Part shown: positions 36,794 to 46,293 of the stretch, one piece after another | Position numbering within the stretch: position 1 is the stretch's first letter | How the letters are laid out: each line of letters begins with the position of its first letter | Source: Pseudomonas rhizophila | GTDB taxonomy: Bacteria > Pseudomonadota > Gammaproteobacteria > Pseudomonadales > Pseudomonadaceae | DNA length: 64,000 nucleotides | NCBI RefSeq assembly: GCF_003033885.1 | Contig: NZ_CP024081.1 | Span: 1,337,898-1,401,897, forward strand | Direction of reading: 5' to 3' | Program-made: the position numbers and the translations under genes | The notes under the pieces: generated by a model | The model's input: the letters and a program-made list of their open reading frames with translations, nothing else | The model's database searches: none | What the model was told of the DNA's origin: nothing

Positions 36794-36974
36794 CGCCAAT
36801 GGCGGGCGCGGCGGTTGTCCCAGCGTCAGGGAAACCGTCGCTCCATCGTTCTGTCGCTGCAAACCTTTGATTTTGCTCGTGGTCCGGCGCATTGTGCGGT
36901 CCGCGTCACGGGTATAAACTTTGCGCACTTTACACAGAGGCCACTAACGGTTCTTTTGGAACTGTTCAGTCAGC

Positions 36975-37679
36975 ATGAAACCGATTCAGCTGCCCCTAGG
37001 TGTGCGTCTGCGTGATGACGCCACCTTTATCAACTACTACCCAGGCGCCAATGCCGCTGCACTCGGCTATGTCGAGCGGCTTTGCGAAGCCGACGCCGGC
37101 TGGACCGAGAGCCTGATTTATCTGTGGGGCAAGGACGGGGTGGGGCGCACGCATCTGTTGCAGGCCGCTTGCCTGCGGTTCGAGCAATTGGGTGAGCCGG
37201 CGGTGTATCTGCCATTGGCCGAGTTGCTGGATCGCGGCGTAGAGATCCTCGACAATCTTGAACAGTACGAACTGGTCTGCCTGGATGATCTTCAGGCGGT
37301 GGCCGGCAAGGCTGATTGGGAAGAAGCGCTGTTTCACCTGTTCAACCGGTTACGCGACAGCGGCCGGCGTTTGCTGATTGCTGCATCGACGTCGCCGCGG
37401 GAGCTGCCGGTGAAGCTGGCCGATCTCAAGTCCCGTCTCACCCTGGCGCTGATTTTCCAGATGCGCCCGCTCTCCGATGAAGACAAGCTCCGTGCATTGC
37501 AGTTGCGCGCTTCCCGGCGTGGCCTGCACCTGACCGATGAGGTCGGGCACTTCATCCTTACCCGCGGCACCCGCAGCATGAGCGCGTTGTTCGAACTGCT
37601 CGAACGTCTCGACCAGGCGTCGCTTCAGGCCCAGCGCAAGCTGACCATCCCTTTTTTGAAAGAAACCCTTGGCTGGTAG
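36975..37679 (+). CDS. hda: DnaA regulatory inactivator Hda
   Basis: AAA+ protein homologous to DnaA domain III that, with the beta clamp, stimulates ATP hydrolysis by DnaA. The protein has 234 residues from ATG 36975. The clamp-binding motif is QLPLGVRL at residues 4-11. A degenerate Walker A (LWGKDGVGRTHLLQAA) and Walker B (YELVCLDDLQAVAG) are visible, and the arginine finger is in ADLKSRL. The 5' neighbour is the PerM-family gene. Confidence 0.94.
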   Translation: MKPIQLPLGVRLRDDATFINYYPGANAAALGYVERLCEADAGWTESLIYLWGKDGVGRTHLLQAACLRFEQLGEPAVYLPLAELLDRGVEILDNLEQYELVCLDDLQAVAGKADWEEALFHLFNRLRDSGRRLLIAASTSPRELPVKLADLKSRLTLALIFQMRPLSDEDKLRALQLRASRRGLHLTDEVGHFILTRGTRSMSALFELLERLDQASLQAQRKLTIPFLKETLGW

Positions 37680-37890
37680 AAGTCGCAGCAATAGTGGCTT
37701 ATAGCCTGTTTCTACCACGGCACAGCCCGCGTCCCTTCTGGGCTGCAGGCTGCAGAGGGTTGAAAACGGTTGGGGCGCTTAGATGTAAACCTAAAACCGA
37801 GAAGTCACATTTGCATCGATTGAATTTGCAAATGAGCTTGATAGTGGGCATAGTCTCGCCATCTTTACAACTTCAGCCACGGTCGTGCCC

Positions 37891-38517
37891 ATGCTAAGTC
37901 GCTTCGCACCCCTGGTGCCTCTCGCACTCGTTACCCTGTTGTTCGGTTGTGCTGCCCACTCTCCAGTGTCCCAGCAAGCGCAACAACCACAGGTTCAAAA
38001 TTCCGTTACTGCCCAGTCTTCCTCTGTTGCACTTGAGGAAGAAATGGCCACCGACAAAGAGCTGGCAGACTTCGCCGGCAGCAAGCCTTATCAGCTTCCG
38101 GTGCTGGCTGACAGCATCCTGGAGCGGGGCATGTCCTTGATCGGTACCCGCTATCGTTTTGGCGGTTCCTCCGAGGCCGGCTTCGATTGCAGCGGTTTCA
38201 TCGGGTATCTGTTTCGCGAAGAGGCTGGCATGAGCCTGCCGCGCTCCACTCGCGAAATGATCAACGTGAAGGCCCCGCTGGTTGCTCGTAACGAGCTTGA
38301 GCCGGGCGACCTGCTGTTCTTCGCTACCAACGGTCGTCGTGGTCGCGTCAGTCACGCCGGTATCTACCTGGGTGACAACCAGTTCATCCATTCCAGCAGC
38401 CGTCGCAGCGGTGGCGTGCGAATCGACAGCCTGGGCGACAGCTACTGGAGCAAGACCTTCATCGAAGCCAAGCGCGCACTCGCGATGGCACCGACCGTGG
38501 TCACTGCTCGCAAGTAA
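37891..38517 (+). CDS. NlpC/P60 family lipoprotein endopeptidase (first of two)
   Basis: Peptidoglycan hydrolase of the murein endopeptidase (MepS) type, 208 residues from ATG 37891. The signal ends in LLFGC (lipobox). The NlpC/P60 domain (about 80-200) has catalytic Cys in AGFDCSGFIGYLF, His in RVSHAGIYLGDN and a third polar residue in FIHSSSRR. The next gene encodes a shorter paralogue. A strong terminator follows at 38604. Confidence 0.9.
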   Translation: MLSRFAPLVPLALVTLLFGCAAHSPVSQQAQQPQVQNSVTAQSSSVALEEEMATDKELADFAGSKPYQLPVLADSILERGMSLIGTRYRFGGSSEAGFDCSGFIGYLFREEAGMSLPRSTREMINVKAPLVARNELEPGDLLFFATNGRRGRVSHAGIYLGDNQFIHSSSRRSGGVRIDSLGDSYWSKTFIEAKRALAMAPTVVTARK

Positions 38518-38531
38518 GCTCACAGTTTGTA

Positions 38532-38564
38532 AGGCAAACTTAAAGTCTTACTTGAAGTTTGCCT
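38532..38564. other. Long inverted repeat after the first NlpC/P60 gene
   Basis: AGGCAAACTT and AAGTTTGCCT form a perfect 10-bp stem with a 13-nt loop, 15 nt past the stop. No T-run follows, so it is probably a 3'-end stabiliser; the true terminator follows 40 nt later. Confidence 0.6.
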
Positions 38565-38603
38565 CATAGCCGCTAGAATCCATGATCATTGATTGATGGC
38601 AAT

Positions 38604-38636
38604 CCGCCTGCGTACTCCGCAGGCGGCTTTGTTTTC
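38604..38636 (+). terminator. Rho-independent terminator between the two NlpC/P60 genes
   Basis: CCGCCTGCG-TACTC-CGCAGGCGG stem followed by CTTTGTTTTC. It makes the two paralogues separate transcripts unless read through. Confidence 0.85.
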
Positions 38637-38682
38637 ATGCCCACGGCAGAAAAGCCGCATCCAGATCAGGATTGTTCTGCAT

Positions 38683-39216
38683 ATGTCGACGTCGGCCCGC
38701 CTCGCTCTCATGCTCCTTGCCGCGCTGCTCAGCGCTTGCGCCAGCCGTACTCCGCCACCTGCGCCCGTGCGGGCTCCGGTGGTATTCGCACCCGCGCAAA
38801 GCTTTTCCCCGGTTGCCGAAGACGTGCTGTTCCGGGCGCTGGGGTTGGTGGGGACACCCTATCGTTGGGGCGGTAATACGCCGGATTCAGGCTTTGATTG
38901 CAGTGGCCTGATCGGCTATGTGTATCGCGATGCGGCCGGTATCTCCCTGCCGCGTTCCACCCGCGAGATGATTGGTATGCGCGCCCCGAGTGTCGGTAAG
39001 GAGGCGTTGCAGACCGGTGATTTGATTTTCTTCGCCACCAACGGTGGCTCTCAGGTCAGCCATGCCGGGATCTATGTCGGGGAGGGGCGTTTCGTCCACG
39101 CGCCAGCGACCGGGGGTACGGTCAAGCTCGATAGCCTGTCCAAGGCTTATTGGCAGAAAGCCTATCTGAGTGCCAAGCGTGTGCTGCAACCGGCGCATCT
39201 GGCGCGTAATCCCTGA
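38683..39216 (+). CDS. NlpC/P60 family lipoprotein endopeptidase (second of two)
   Basis: A 177-residue lipoprotein peptidase from ATG 38683; the lipobox is LLSAC. Catalytic Cys is in SGFDCSGLIGYVY and His in QVSHAGIYVGEG, with FVHAPATGG after. It is about 60 percent alike by eye to its neighbour in the domain, so the pair arose by duplication. The two may split division and elongation roles like MepS/MepH; that is inference. Confidence 0.9.
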   Translation: MSTSARLALMLLAALLSACASRTPPPAPVRAPVVFAPAQSFSPVAEDVLFRALGLVGTPYRWGGNTPDSGFDCSGLIGYVYRDAAGISLPRSTREMIGMRAPSVGKEALQTGDLIFFATNGGSQVSHAGIYVGEGRFVHAPATGGTVKLDSLSKAYWQKAYLSAKRVLQPAHLARNP

Positions 39217-39255
39217 CGATTCAAGTTCGCTTTTTGCGCCGGCTCAGCAGAGCTC

Positions 39256-39285
39256 TTGTGGCGAGAGAACAATCCCTCGCCACAG
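39256..39285. repeat. Degenerate REP palindrome, GAGGGA family
   Basis: tgtggcgaga and ccctcgccaca flank a short AT-rich centre. It looks like a decayed copy of the element at 6234-6263. Confidence 0.7.
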
Positions 39286-39316
39286 GTTCCAGTGTTCAGG
39301 TCAGCTTCTTCAGCGG

Positions 39317-40627
39317 TTATTTAGCCCAAACCCGCCAAATCTTGTTCCCCACATCATCTGCCACCAACAGCCCGCCCTGTTTGTCGATCACCACACCCAC
39401 TGGTCGGCCTTGGGCTTTTTCATCTGCATTCAGGAAACCGGTCAGCACATCCACCGGTTGCCCCACCGGCTTGCCGGCGTTGAAGGGTACGAAAATCACT
39501 TTATAGCCGCTGTGGGGTTTACGGTTCCATGAGCCGTGCTGCCCGATGAAAGCCCCTTCGGTAAACGGCGCTGGCAAGGTGCTGCCTTCGGCGAACGTCA
39601 GCCCCAGTGACGCGGTGTGTGGGCCGACGGCGTAATCCGGGGCGATGGCCTTGGCCACCAGTTCCGGTTTTTGTGGCTCGACCCGCTTATCGACGTGCTG
39701 CCCGTAATAGCTATAGGGCCAACCATAGAAGGCGCCGTCCTTGACTGAGGTGATGTAGTCCGGGACCAGGTCGCTGCCGATCTCATCGCGCTCATTCACC
39801 GCGGTCCATAGCGCGCCACTGCGCGGCTCCCAGGCCAGGCCGTTGGGGTTGCGCAGGCCCGAGGCGAAGATGCGGTGATTGCCGCTGGCACGGTCCACTT
39901 CCCAGATGGCCGCGCGGCCTTCCTCGGCCTCCATGCCGTTTTCCCCGACATTGCTGTTCGAACCGGTAGTGACGTACAGCTTGCTGCCGTCCTGGCTGGC
40001 GATCACGTTTTTGGTCCAGTGGTGATTGAGCGTGCCACCCGGCAGGTCGACGACCTTGGTCGGCTGCGCCTTGATTTGCGTATCGCCCTCTTTATAAGGG
40101 AAGCGAATCAGTCGGTCGGTGTCGGCCACGTACAGATCATTGCCCACCAGTGTCATGCCGAACGGTGAATTGAGGTTTTCCAGAAAGACCGTACGGGTTT
40201 CGGCGATGCCGTCATGATTGGCATCACGCAACAGGGTAATGCGATTGGGGCTGGGCACCCCCGCGCCGGCGCGGCCCATGACTTTCTCCATGACCCAGCC
40301 ACGAATGCCTTTGGAGTCGTCCGGTTTGGGCGGCGCGTTGGTTTCTGCCACCAGCACGTCACCGTTGGGTAGCACGTAGAGCCAGCGTGGATGATCCAGC
40401 CCTTCGGCGAATGCGCCCACTTGCAGGCCCTGGGCCGGGGTAGGTTTGGCGCCATCCGGCCAGCCGATAGCCTCGGCAATGTTGACGGTGGGGATCAGGG
40501 TCTTGTTCGGTTCCGGCAGTTTTGGCGAGGGGCCAGTGCCGTCGGAAACCTGCAGTGTGGAGGACTCGCCGCAAGCAACAAGCCCTGCGGCCAATGCGAC
40601 GATCAGAAGGTGTGGTGGCTTGAGCAT
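39317..40627 (-). CDS. PQQ-dependent sugar (sorbosone) dehydrogenase-like lipoprotein
   Basis: A 436-residue beta-propeller protein exported as a lipoprotein (signal ends GLVAC). Family features are [31 protein letters not shown], the [12 protein letters not shown] motif and [14 protein letters not shown]. These match the sorbosone or glucose dehydrogenase family that may use PQQ in the periplasm. The true sugar is unknown and pqq genes are not in the window. The start has AGGGAAG upstream. Confidence 0.83.
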   Translation of the reverse strand: MLKPPHLLIVALAAGLVACGESSTLQVSDGTGPSPKLPEPNKTLIPTVNIAEAIGWPDGAKPTPAQGLQVGAFAEGLDHPRWLYVLPNGDVLVAETNAPPKPDDSKGIRGWVMEKVMGRAGAGVPSPNRITLLRDANHDGIAETRTVFLENLNSPFGMTLVGNDLYVADTDRLIRFPYKEGDTQIKAQPTKVVDLPGGTLNHHWTKNVIASQDGSKLYVTTGSNSNVGENGMEAEEGRAAIWEVDRASGNHRIFASGLRNPNGLAWEPRSGALWTAVNERDEIGSDLVPDYITSVKDGAFYGWPYSYYGQHVDKRVEPQKPELVAKAIAPDYAVGPHTASLGLTFAEGSTLPAPFTEGAFIGQHGSWNRKPHSGYKVIFVPFNAGKPVGQPVDVLTGFLNADEKAQGRPVGVVIDKQGGLLVADDVGNKIWRVWAK

Positions 40628-40694
40628 GCGGGCTTCCCTATGAGTGCATGGTGGTTATTCATAGAGAAGCTTAGACCCGCGATGGTTCAACCGG

Positions 40695-41279
40695 TCAGCC
40701 GTGGGCCTGCTTGAACAGCACGGCGATGCCCGGATGATACTGCCCGGCCTCATTGCGCAACTTGCGATAGGCATAAGGGAAGTACCAGGCCACGGCGCAG
40801 GTATTTTCCTTCTGCAGTTCATCGATCATGTCCTGCAGTTCTTCCGGCGTGGCGCTCTGCTGGGCCTTTTGCGGTGCGACGAACAGGCAGCCCAATCGCA
40901 GGTCACTGGAATAGCTGATACGTTTGGCATCGCTGGTGATGTCGAGCAGCGGCTGGGTGAGATTGAGGTTCTTGACCTTCGGCCAGCGTTGAGTGGCCTG
41001 GATGAACGCGCGCTCCTCGGTGCCGGCGATGAACAGATCGGCGCTGACGTTGCGTTCGCCTTCTTCATTCTGTTTGCGAGTGGGGGTGTTCTGCAGCGTG
41101 ACCATCTCGGCCATCCAGGCTGCGGCCGAGAGCAAGCCAAGATTGGCTTTTTCATCGAACCAGTAAGGTGTGTCGTTATCGCCGCGCACGGCGTTGTAAC
41201 GGTCGATACAGTCAAACCAGCGTTCCAGCACCGGGCGCAGGAATTCCAGTTTTGGATTGCTGATGATCATGCCTTGCAT
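40695..41279 (-). CDS. Conserved hypothetical protein
   Basis: A 194-residue soluble protein from ATG 41279 (GAGGG upstream; ATG 41270 also possible). It contains ERWFDCIDRYNAVRGDNDTPYWFDEKANLGLLSAAAWMAEM and a C-terminal YFPYAYRKLRNEAG. No signal peptide, membrane span or known motif. I do not recognise it. It sits upstream of, and divergent from, the cobalamin riboswitch, but nothing links it to B12. Confidence 0.68.
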   Translation of the reverse strand: MQGMIISNPKLEFLRPVLERWFDCIDRYNAVRGDNDTPYWFDEKANLGLLSAAAWMAEMVTLQNTPTRKQNEEGERNVSADLFIAGTEERAFIQATQRWPKVKNLNLTQPLLDITSDAKRISYSSDLRLGCLFVAPQKAQQSATPEELQDMIDELQKENTCAVAWYFPYAYRKLRNEAGQYHPGIAVLFKQAHG

Positions 41280-41451
41280 GCTTTTGCCCTCTTGTTATTG
41301 TGATATCGGGTCGTGATGCCTATTTGATATCACTTGCCGCAGCATGGCACAAGATTGGCGTCATTTTATTGATCAGGGCCAATGTCCGCTGTTGAACCTG
41401 TGCCGGCTTTAATTGACGCTCCACCCCCAACCCTCTAACCTTCGCGGCTTG

Positions 41452-41660
41452 TTTCAGGTGCTCTGTGACCGGGCGATCGTTGGGTCGACAGAGTGAAACA
41501 GGGAAGCCGGTGAGTGCATACGAACCCGGCGCTGCCCCCGCAACGGTAAATGAGTCAACGCTGCGCCTGGCACTACACAGGCCACCAGCCACTGTGTCCG
41601 TAGACATGGGAAGGCGCGCAGCCCGGCATCACGCCGCTCATGAGCCCGGAGACCGGCCTG
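41452..41660 (+). promoter_or_regulatory. Cobalamin (AdoCbl) riboswitch
   Basis: Conserved elements appear in order: the P3 side gaaacagggaagccggtgag (41493-41513), gaacccggcgctgcccccgc then aacggtaa (41522-41550), cactgtgtcc and gggaaggcg (41590-41616), and the B12 box agcccggagaccggcc (41643-41658). It lies upstream of cobO and should shut the operon off when AdoCbl is plentiful. Confidence 0.93.
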
Positions 41661-41669
41661 ATTCATCCA

Positions 41670-41714
41670 ACGGCATCACGGTGGGCGATGCCAGGCTTGT
41701 TGCCGTCTTTTTTG
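41670..41714 (+). terminator. Riboswitch expression-platform terminator
   Basis: ACGGCA (41670) pairs with TGCCGT (41701), enclosing a nested GGCATC/GATGCC stem, and CTTTTTTTG follows. Placed between the B12 box and the cobO ribosome site, it fits transcriptional attenuation. The pairing competes with nothing I can prove. Confidence 0.65.
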
Positions 41715-41753
41715 TGCCCGCCCGCCGTTATCCAATCCCAACGGAGAGCTCCC

Positions 41754-42365
41754 ATGACCCACACCCCCGATCGCGACGAACGCCACCTGGCGCGCATGCT
41801 GCGCAAGAAAGCCGTGATCGACGAGCGCATCGCCAACTCGCCCAACGAATGTGGCCTGCTGCTGGTGCTGACCGGCAACGGCAAGGGTAAGAGCAGTTCT
41901 GCGTTCGGCATGCTGGCCCGGTCCATGGGCCATGGCATGCAATGCGGCGTGGTGCAATTCATCAAGGGGCGTAACAGCACCGGTGAAGAGCTGTTTTTCC
42001 GTCGCTTCCCGGAGCAGGTGCGCTTTCATGTCATGGGCGAAGGCTTCACTTGGGAAACCCAGGATCGCCAGCGCGACATCGCCGCGGCTGAAGCGGCCTG
42101 GGCAGTTTCGCGTCAATTGCTGAGCGACCCGTCCATAGGCCTGGTGGTGCTCGATGAACTCAACATTGCCCTCAAGCACGGTTACCTTGACCTGGACCAG
42201 GTGCTGAGCGACTTGCAGGCCCGTCCGCCGATGCAGCATGTGGTGGTGACCGGTCGCGGCGCCAAGCCGGAATTGATTGAACTGGCCGACACCGTCACCG
42301 AAATGGGCATGATCAAGCACGCGTTCCAGGCGGGTATCAAGGCGCAGAAGGGCGTCGAACTGTGA
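41754..42365 (+). CDS. cobO: Cob(I)yrinic acid a,c-diamide adenosyltransferase
   Basis: Adds the 5'-deoxyadenosyl group from ATP to Co(I) corrinoids. The protein has 203 residues from ATG 41754. It is a CobA/BtuR family P-loop protein: VLTGNGKGKSSSAFGM, VQFIKGR, and the VLDELNIALKHGYLD motif. GGAG precedes the start. It is the first gene of the operon after the riboswitch and overlaps cobB (GTGA). Confidence 0.95.
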   Translation: MTHTPDRDERHLARMLRKKAVIDERIANSPNECGLLLVLTGNGKGKSSSAFGMLARSMGHGMQCGVVQFIKGRNSTGEELFFRRFPEQVRFHVMGEGFTWETQDRQRDIAAAEAAWAVSRQLLSDPSIGLVVLDELNIALKHGYLDLDQVLSDLQARPPMQHVVVTGRGAKPELIELADTVTEMGMIKHAFQAGIKAQKGVEL

Positions 42366-43756
42366 GCGATGTTCCCTTGGCGAGTCGTCACTGCCCGGCG
42401 GTGCTGATCGCCGCTCCTGCTTCCGGGCAGGGCAAAACCACGGTCACCGCCGCCCTGGCCCGCTTGCACCGCAAGCAGGGCCGTAGGGTGCGGGTCTTCA
42501 AGTGCGGACCTGATTTCCTCGACCCGATGATCCTGGAGCGGGCCAGCGGCGCGCCGGTCTACCAACTGGACATGTGGATGGTCGGCGAGCAGGAGAGTCG
42601 TCGATTGTTGTGGGAAGCTGCTGCCGAAGCCGACTTGATTCTGATCGAAGGGGTGATGGGGCTGTTCGATGGCACGCCATCGAGTGCCGATCTGGCCCGG
42701 CACTTCGGCGTGCCGGTGCTGGCGGTGATCGATGGCACGGCCATGGCCCAGACCTTCGGTGCCCTGGCCCTGGGCCTGGCGCGGTATCAGCCGGACTTGC
42801 CTTTCGCCGGGGTACTGGCCAATCGGGTCGGCACCTTGCGTCATGCGCAGTTGCTCGAAGGCAGCCTGACCGAAGGCCTGCGCTGGTACGGCGCCCTGTC
42901 ACGGGAAACCGGTATCGAGCTGCCAAGTCGCCACCTTGGGTTGGTCCAGGCCAGTGAATTGAATGATCTGGACCTGCGCCTCGACGCCGCCGCCGATGCC
43001 TTGGCTGGCAGTTGTGAAGTGGCGTTGCCGCCGGCTGTGGAGTTCGTCGCGCCAGCGGTGATTGCCGCGCAGCCGTGGCTGGAAGGTGTGCACATCGCCG
43101 TGGCCCGGGACGAAGCGTTCGCCTTCACCTATGGCGCCAGCCTTGATTTGTTGCGAGCCATGGGCGCGCAACTGAGCTTCTTTTCACCTATTCATGACAG
43201 CGAACTGCCGGCGGCGGACAGCCTGTATCTGCCCGGTGGCTATCCGGAATTGCACCATGTTGCGCTGGCGCAAAACGCGCCGATGCTGGCGGCGATCCGC
43301 GCGCACCATCAAGCAGGCAAACCCTTGCTGGCTGAATGCGGCGGCATGCTTTATCTGTTGGACTCGTTGACGGATGTGGACGGCACCCGCGCCGAGCTGC
43401 TTGGGTTGCTGGCCGGTGACGCGCAGATGCAAAAGCGTCTGGCGGCCCTGGCGCTGCAATCGGTGGAGTTGCCGGAGGGCACTTTGCGCGGGCATACCTA
43501 TCATCATTCCCTCACCAGCACCGGGCTGGAGCCGATTGCCCGAGGCCATAGCCCCAATGGCGGGCGTGGCGCGGAGGCGGTTTTCCGGCAGGGTCGGATG
43601 ACGGCTTCCTATGTGCACTTCTATTTTCCGTCGAATCCAAGGGCGATTGCCGCGCTGTTTGCGCCTGATCCTGAGGCCGCTATCGCCAACAGGCTCGCCC
43701 CCACCTCTGATCACCTGACCCCTGTGGGAGCGAGCCTGCTCGCGAAGCGGTCATGA
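42362..43756 (+). CDS. cobB: Cobyrinic acid a,c-diamide synthase with a REP-derived C-terminus
   Basis: Amidates the a and c carboxylates of cobyrinate with glutamine and ATP. The protein has 464 residues from GTG 42362. The ATP loop is APASGQGKTTVTAAL; the glutamine amidotransferase half has GGYPELH and catalytic Cys in LLAECGGMLYL. The homologous part ends near residue 436 (YVHFYFPSNPRAIAALF); usual family length is about 430. The remaining about 28 residues (AIANRLAP...[10 protein letters not shown]) are translated from a REPIN at 43680-43748, whose last bases merge with the bluB start (TCATGA overlap). Function is probably unaffected, since the tail is beyond the fold. Confidence 0.93.
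   Translation: MSDVPLASRHCPAVLIAAPASGQGKTTVTAALARLHRKQGRRVRVFKCGPDFLDPMILERASGAPVYQLDMWMVGEQESRRLLWEAAAEADLILIEGVMGLFDGTPSSADLARHFGVPVLAVIDGTAMAQTFGALALGLARYQPDLPFAGVLANRVGTLRHAQLLEGSLTEGLRWYGALSRETGIELPSRHLGLVQASELNDLDLRLDAAADALAGSCEVALPPAVEFVAPAVIAAQPWLEGVHIAVARDEAFAFTYGASLDLLRAMGAQLSFFSPIHDSELPAADSLYLPGGYPELHHVALAQNAPMLAAIRAHHQAGKPLLAECGGMLYLLDSLTDVDGTRAELLGLLAGDAQMQKRLAALALQSVELPEGTLRGHTYHHSLTSTGLEPIARGHSPNGGRGAEAVFRQGRMTASYVHFYFPSNPRAIAALFAPDPEAAIANRLAPTSDHLTPVGASLLAKRS
43680..43748. repeat. REPIN inside the cobB 3' end, GAGC family
   Basis: Left unit tatcgccaacaggctcgccc is a decayed copy; right unit tgtgggagcgagcctgctcg is intact. The pair is in frame with cobB and only 4 nt before bluB. 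Confidence 0.88.
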
Positions 43757-44403
43757 CAGACAACTCCTTCTCCCAGGCCGAACGCGATGCCGTCTACCGG
43801 GCCATCGCCGAACGCCGCGACATGCGCCACTTCACCGGCGGCACCGTTGAGCCAGCGTTGCTGCGCCGCCTGCTGGAAGCCGCGCATCAAGCCCCCAGTG
43901 TGGGTCTGATGCAGCCGTGGCGGTTCATTCGCATCAGCGACCGCGCCTTGCGTGGGCAACTCCGTCAACTGGTGGAACAGGAACGCATCCGCACCGCCGA
44001 GGCCCTGGGCGAGCGCAGCGATGAATTCATGAAGCTCAAGGTCGAAGGCCTCAACGACTGCGCCGAAGTGCTGGTGGCGGCGTTGATGGATGATCGCGAG
44101 CGCTATGTCTTCGGTCGACGAACCCTGCCGGAAATGGACCTGGCCTCGCTGTCTTGCGCGATTCAGAATCTGTGGCTGGCTTCTCGCGCCGAAGGGCTGG
44201 GGATGGGCTGGGTTTCTCTGTTCGAGCCCCAGGCCCTGGCCGAGCTGTTGGGCCTGCCCGCCGGCGCCAAACCGCTGGCAATATTGTGCCTGGGGCCGGT
44301 CGAGGGGTTTTACCCGGCACCGATGCTCGCTCTGGAAGGCTGGGCGCAGCCGCGTGCGCTGGATGAATTGCTCTACGAAAACCATTGGGGAGTAAGCCCA
44401 TGA
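43753..44403 (+). CDS. bluB: 5,6-Dimethylbenzimidazole synthase
   Basis: Cleaves FMNH2 with oxygen to make the lower ligand DMB of vitamin B12. The protein has 216 residues from ATG 43753, overlapping the cobB stop. It is a nitroreductase-fold flavin destructase: [24 protein letters not shown] and the [10 protein letters not shown] motif. Its presence in the operon implies aerobic DMB synthesis. The start lies in or next to a REPIN, so translation depends on coupling from cobB. Confidence 0.94.
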   Translation: MTDNSFSQAERDAVYRAIAERRDMRHFTGGTVEPALLRRLLEAAHQAPSVGLMQPWRFIRISDRALRGQLRQLVEQERIRTAEALGERSDEFMKLKVEGLNDCAEVLVAALMDDRERYVFGRRTLPEMDLASLSCAIQNLWLASRAEGLGMGWVSLFEPQALAELLGLPAGAKPLAILCLGPVEGFYPAPMLALEGWAQPRALDELLYENHWGVSP

Positions 44404-45308
44404 GTGTGGCGTTGCTCAGTGCTGCCGCGGTGGCGCTGGATGCGCTGTTGGGCGAACCCCGACGCTGGCATCCGCTGGTGGCGTTCGGTCGCTTTGCCGA
44501 TCGTATCGAACAACGTTTCAACTCCGGCGGGCGTGGCTGGCGCAGCCATGGCGTGACGGCGTGGATCATCGCCGTGGTGCCGTTGACCCTGCTCGCGACG
44601 GCGCTGTCCTGGGCGCCGTTGGTGGGCTGGCTGGTGGAAATCCTGGCGCTGTACCTCGCCCTTGGCCTGCGCAGTCTCGGGGAGCATGTCGAGCCAGTGG
44701 CCCGGGCTCTGCGCGGCGGGGATCTGGATGAAGCGCGCCGGCGGGTCGGCTATCTGGTCAGTCGCGAAACCGCTGAACTGGATGAGACTGCCGTTGCCCG
44801 TGCCGCCACTGAGTCGGTGCTGGAGAACGGCAGCGACGCGGTGTTCGCCGCGCTGTTCTGGTTCGCCGTCGCGGGCGCGCCAGGTGTGGTGTTGTACCGC
44901 CTGAGCAATACCCTCGACGCCATGTGGGGCTATCGCAACGAGCGCTTTGAGCGCTTTGGCTGGGCGGCGGCCAAGATCGATGATGGGCTCAACTACATTC
45001 CGGCGCGCCTGGTGGCGCTGACTTACGCCGTGCTTGGAAAAACCCGCCTGGCGCTCAAGTGCTGGCGCACCCAGGGCCCGACCTGGGACAGTCCCAATGC
45101 CGGGCCCGTGATGGCCGCCGGCGCGGGTGCGCTGGGGGTCGAACTGGGTGGCGCGGCGGTGTATCACGGCCAATTGCATCAACGTCCGCCCTTGGGCGAA
45201 GGCGCGCCGGCGAACGCCGACGCCATTGATCGCGGCTGGCAACTGGTTCAGCGTGGCGTATGGTTGTGGTTGCTGATTCTCTGCCTGGGAGCTGAGTTTT
45301 ATGCTTGA
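44400..45308 (+). CDS. cbiB: Adenosylcobinamide-phosphate synthase (CbiB/CobD)
   Basis: Membrane enzyme joining aminopropanol phosphate to cobyric acid. The protein has 302 residues from ATG 44400, overlapping the bluB stop. Membrane segments near 52-76 and 150-172 plus motifs [32 protein letters not shown] and [11 protein letters not shown] identify the family. The name is cobD in the Pseudomonas denitrificans scheme. Confidence 0.92.
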   Translation: MSVALLSAAAVALDALLGEPRRWHPLVAFGRFADRIEQRFNSGGRGWRSHGVTAWIIAVVPLTLLATALSWAPLVGWLVEILALYLALGLRSLGEHVEPVARALRGGDLDEARRRVGYLVSRETAELDETAVARAATESVLENGSDAVFAALFWFAVAGAPGVVLYRLSNTLDAMWGYRNERFERFGWAAAKIDDGLNYIPARLVALTYAVLGKTRLALKCWRTQGPTWDSPNAGPVMAAGAGALGVELGGAAVYHGQLHQRPPLGEGAPANADAIDRGWQLVQRGVWLWLLILCLGAEFYA

Positions 45309-46293
45309 GCACGGTGGGCGCCTGCGCAACGCGGCCCGGCAATACGCGATTGCCGAGGCGCACTGGCTGGATCTGTCCAGCGGCCTGGCGCCCTGGCCGT
45401 TCGACGTGCCGGCGATTGCACCGCGGGCCTGGGCACGCCTGCCTGAGACCGATGACGGGTTGGAACAGGCCGCCTGCGATTATTACGGCGCCATGCATGT
45501 GCTGCCGGTGGCGGGTTCGCAGATGGCCATCCAACTCTTGCCGCGCCTGCGTCGGGCCGGCAAGGTCGGCGTCCTCTCACCCTGTTACGCCGAACACGCC
45601 GAAGCCTGGCGCCGCAGTGGTTACATCGTGCGTGAAGTGCTGGAGCCGGAGGTGGACTTCTTCCTCGACAGCCTTGACGTGCTGGTGGTGGTCAACCCCA
45701 ACAACCCCACGGGCTTGCTGTTGAGCCCCGAGCGCTTGCTGGACTGGCATGCCCGATTGGCCCAGCGCGGTGGCTGGCTGGTGGTGGATGAGGCGTTCAT
45801 GGATGTCACGCCACAACTGAGCCTGGCCGCCCATGCCCATCAGGTCGGATTGATCGTGCTGCGTTCGTTCGGCAAGTTTTTTGGCCTGGCCGGGGCTCGC
45901 CTGGGATTTGTATTGGCCGAGCGCCACTTGCTCAAGTTGCTCGCCGAACAAGTCGGGCCTTGGGCCGTCAGCGGGCCGACCCGGGTGGTGGGCCAGGCGT
46001 GCCTGCTGGACACCGACGCCCAGGCCCGCCAGCGCCAACGCTGCGAAGACACCAGTCAGCGCCTGGCGCTGACGCTCGAACGCCACGGCTTCAAGCCTCA
46101 GGGCGGCTGCGGGTTGTTCCAATGGCTGGTCACTGAGCACGCCCAGGCACTTTACGATTTCATGGCCCAGCGCGGCATTCTTCTGCGGTTGTTTACCCAT
46201 ACCAGCAGCCTGCGCTTCGGGTTGCCGGCCGATGACGGTGAATTCCTGCGCCTGGAACAAGCTTTCGAGGCCTACGCCAAGGACATCCAATGA
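45301..46293 (+). CDS. cobC: Threonine-phosphate decarboxylase
   Basis: PLP enzyme that makes (R)-1-amino-2-propanol O-phosphate, the linker for CbiB. The protein has 330 residues from ATG 45301, overlapping cbiB by 8 nt. Aminotransferase motifs: [19 protein letters not shown] and the PLP lysine in [15 protein letters not shown]. The gene is called cobC in P. denitrificans and cobD in Salmonella. Family length is about 330-360. Confidence 0.92.
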   Translation: MLEHGGRLRNAARQYAIAEAHWLDLSSGLAPWPFDVPAIAPRAWARLPETDDGLEQAACDYYGAMHVLPVAGSQMAIQLLPRLRRAGKVGVLSPCYAEHAEAWRRSGYIVREVLEPEVDFFLDSLDVLVVVNPNNPTGLLLSPERLLDWHARLAQRGGWLVVDEAFMDVTPQLSLAAHAHQVGLIVLRSFGKFFGLAGARLGFVLAERHLLKLLAEQVGPWAVSGPTRVVGQACLLDTDAQARQRQRCEDTSQRLALTLERHGFKPQGGCGLFQWLVTEHAQALYDFMAQRGILLRLFTHTSSLRFGLPADDGEFLRLEQAFEAYAKDIQ

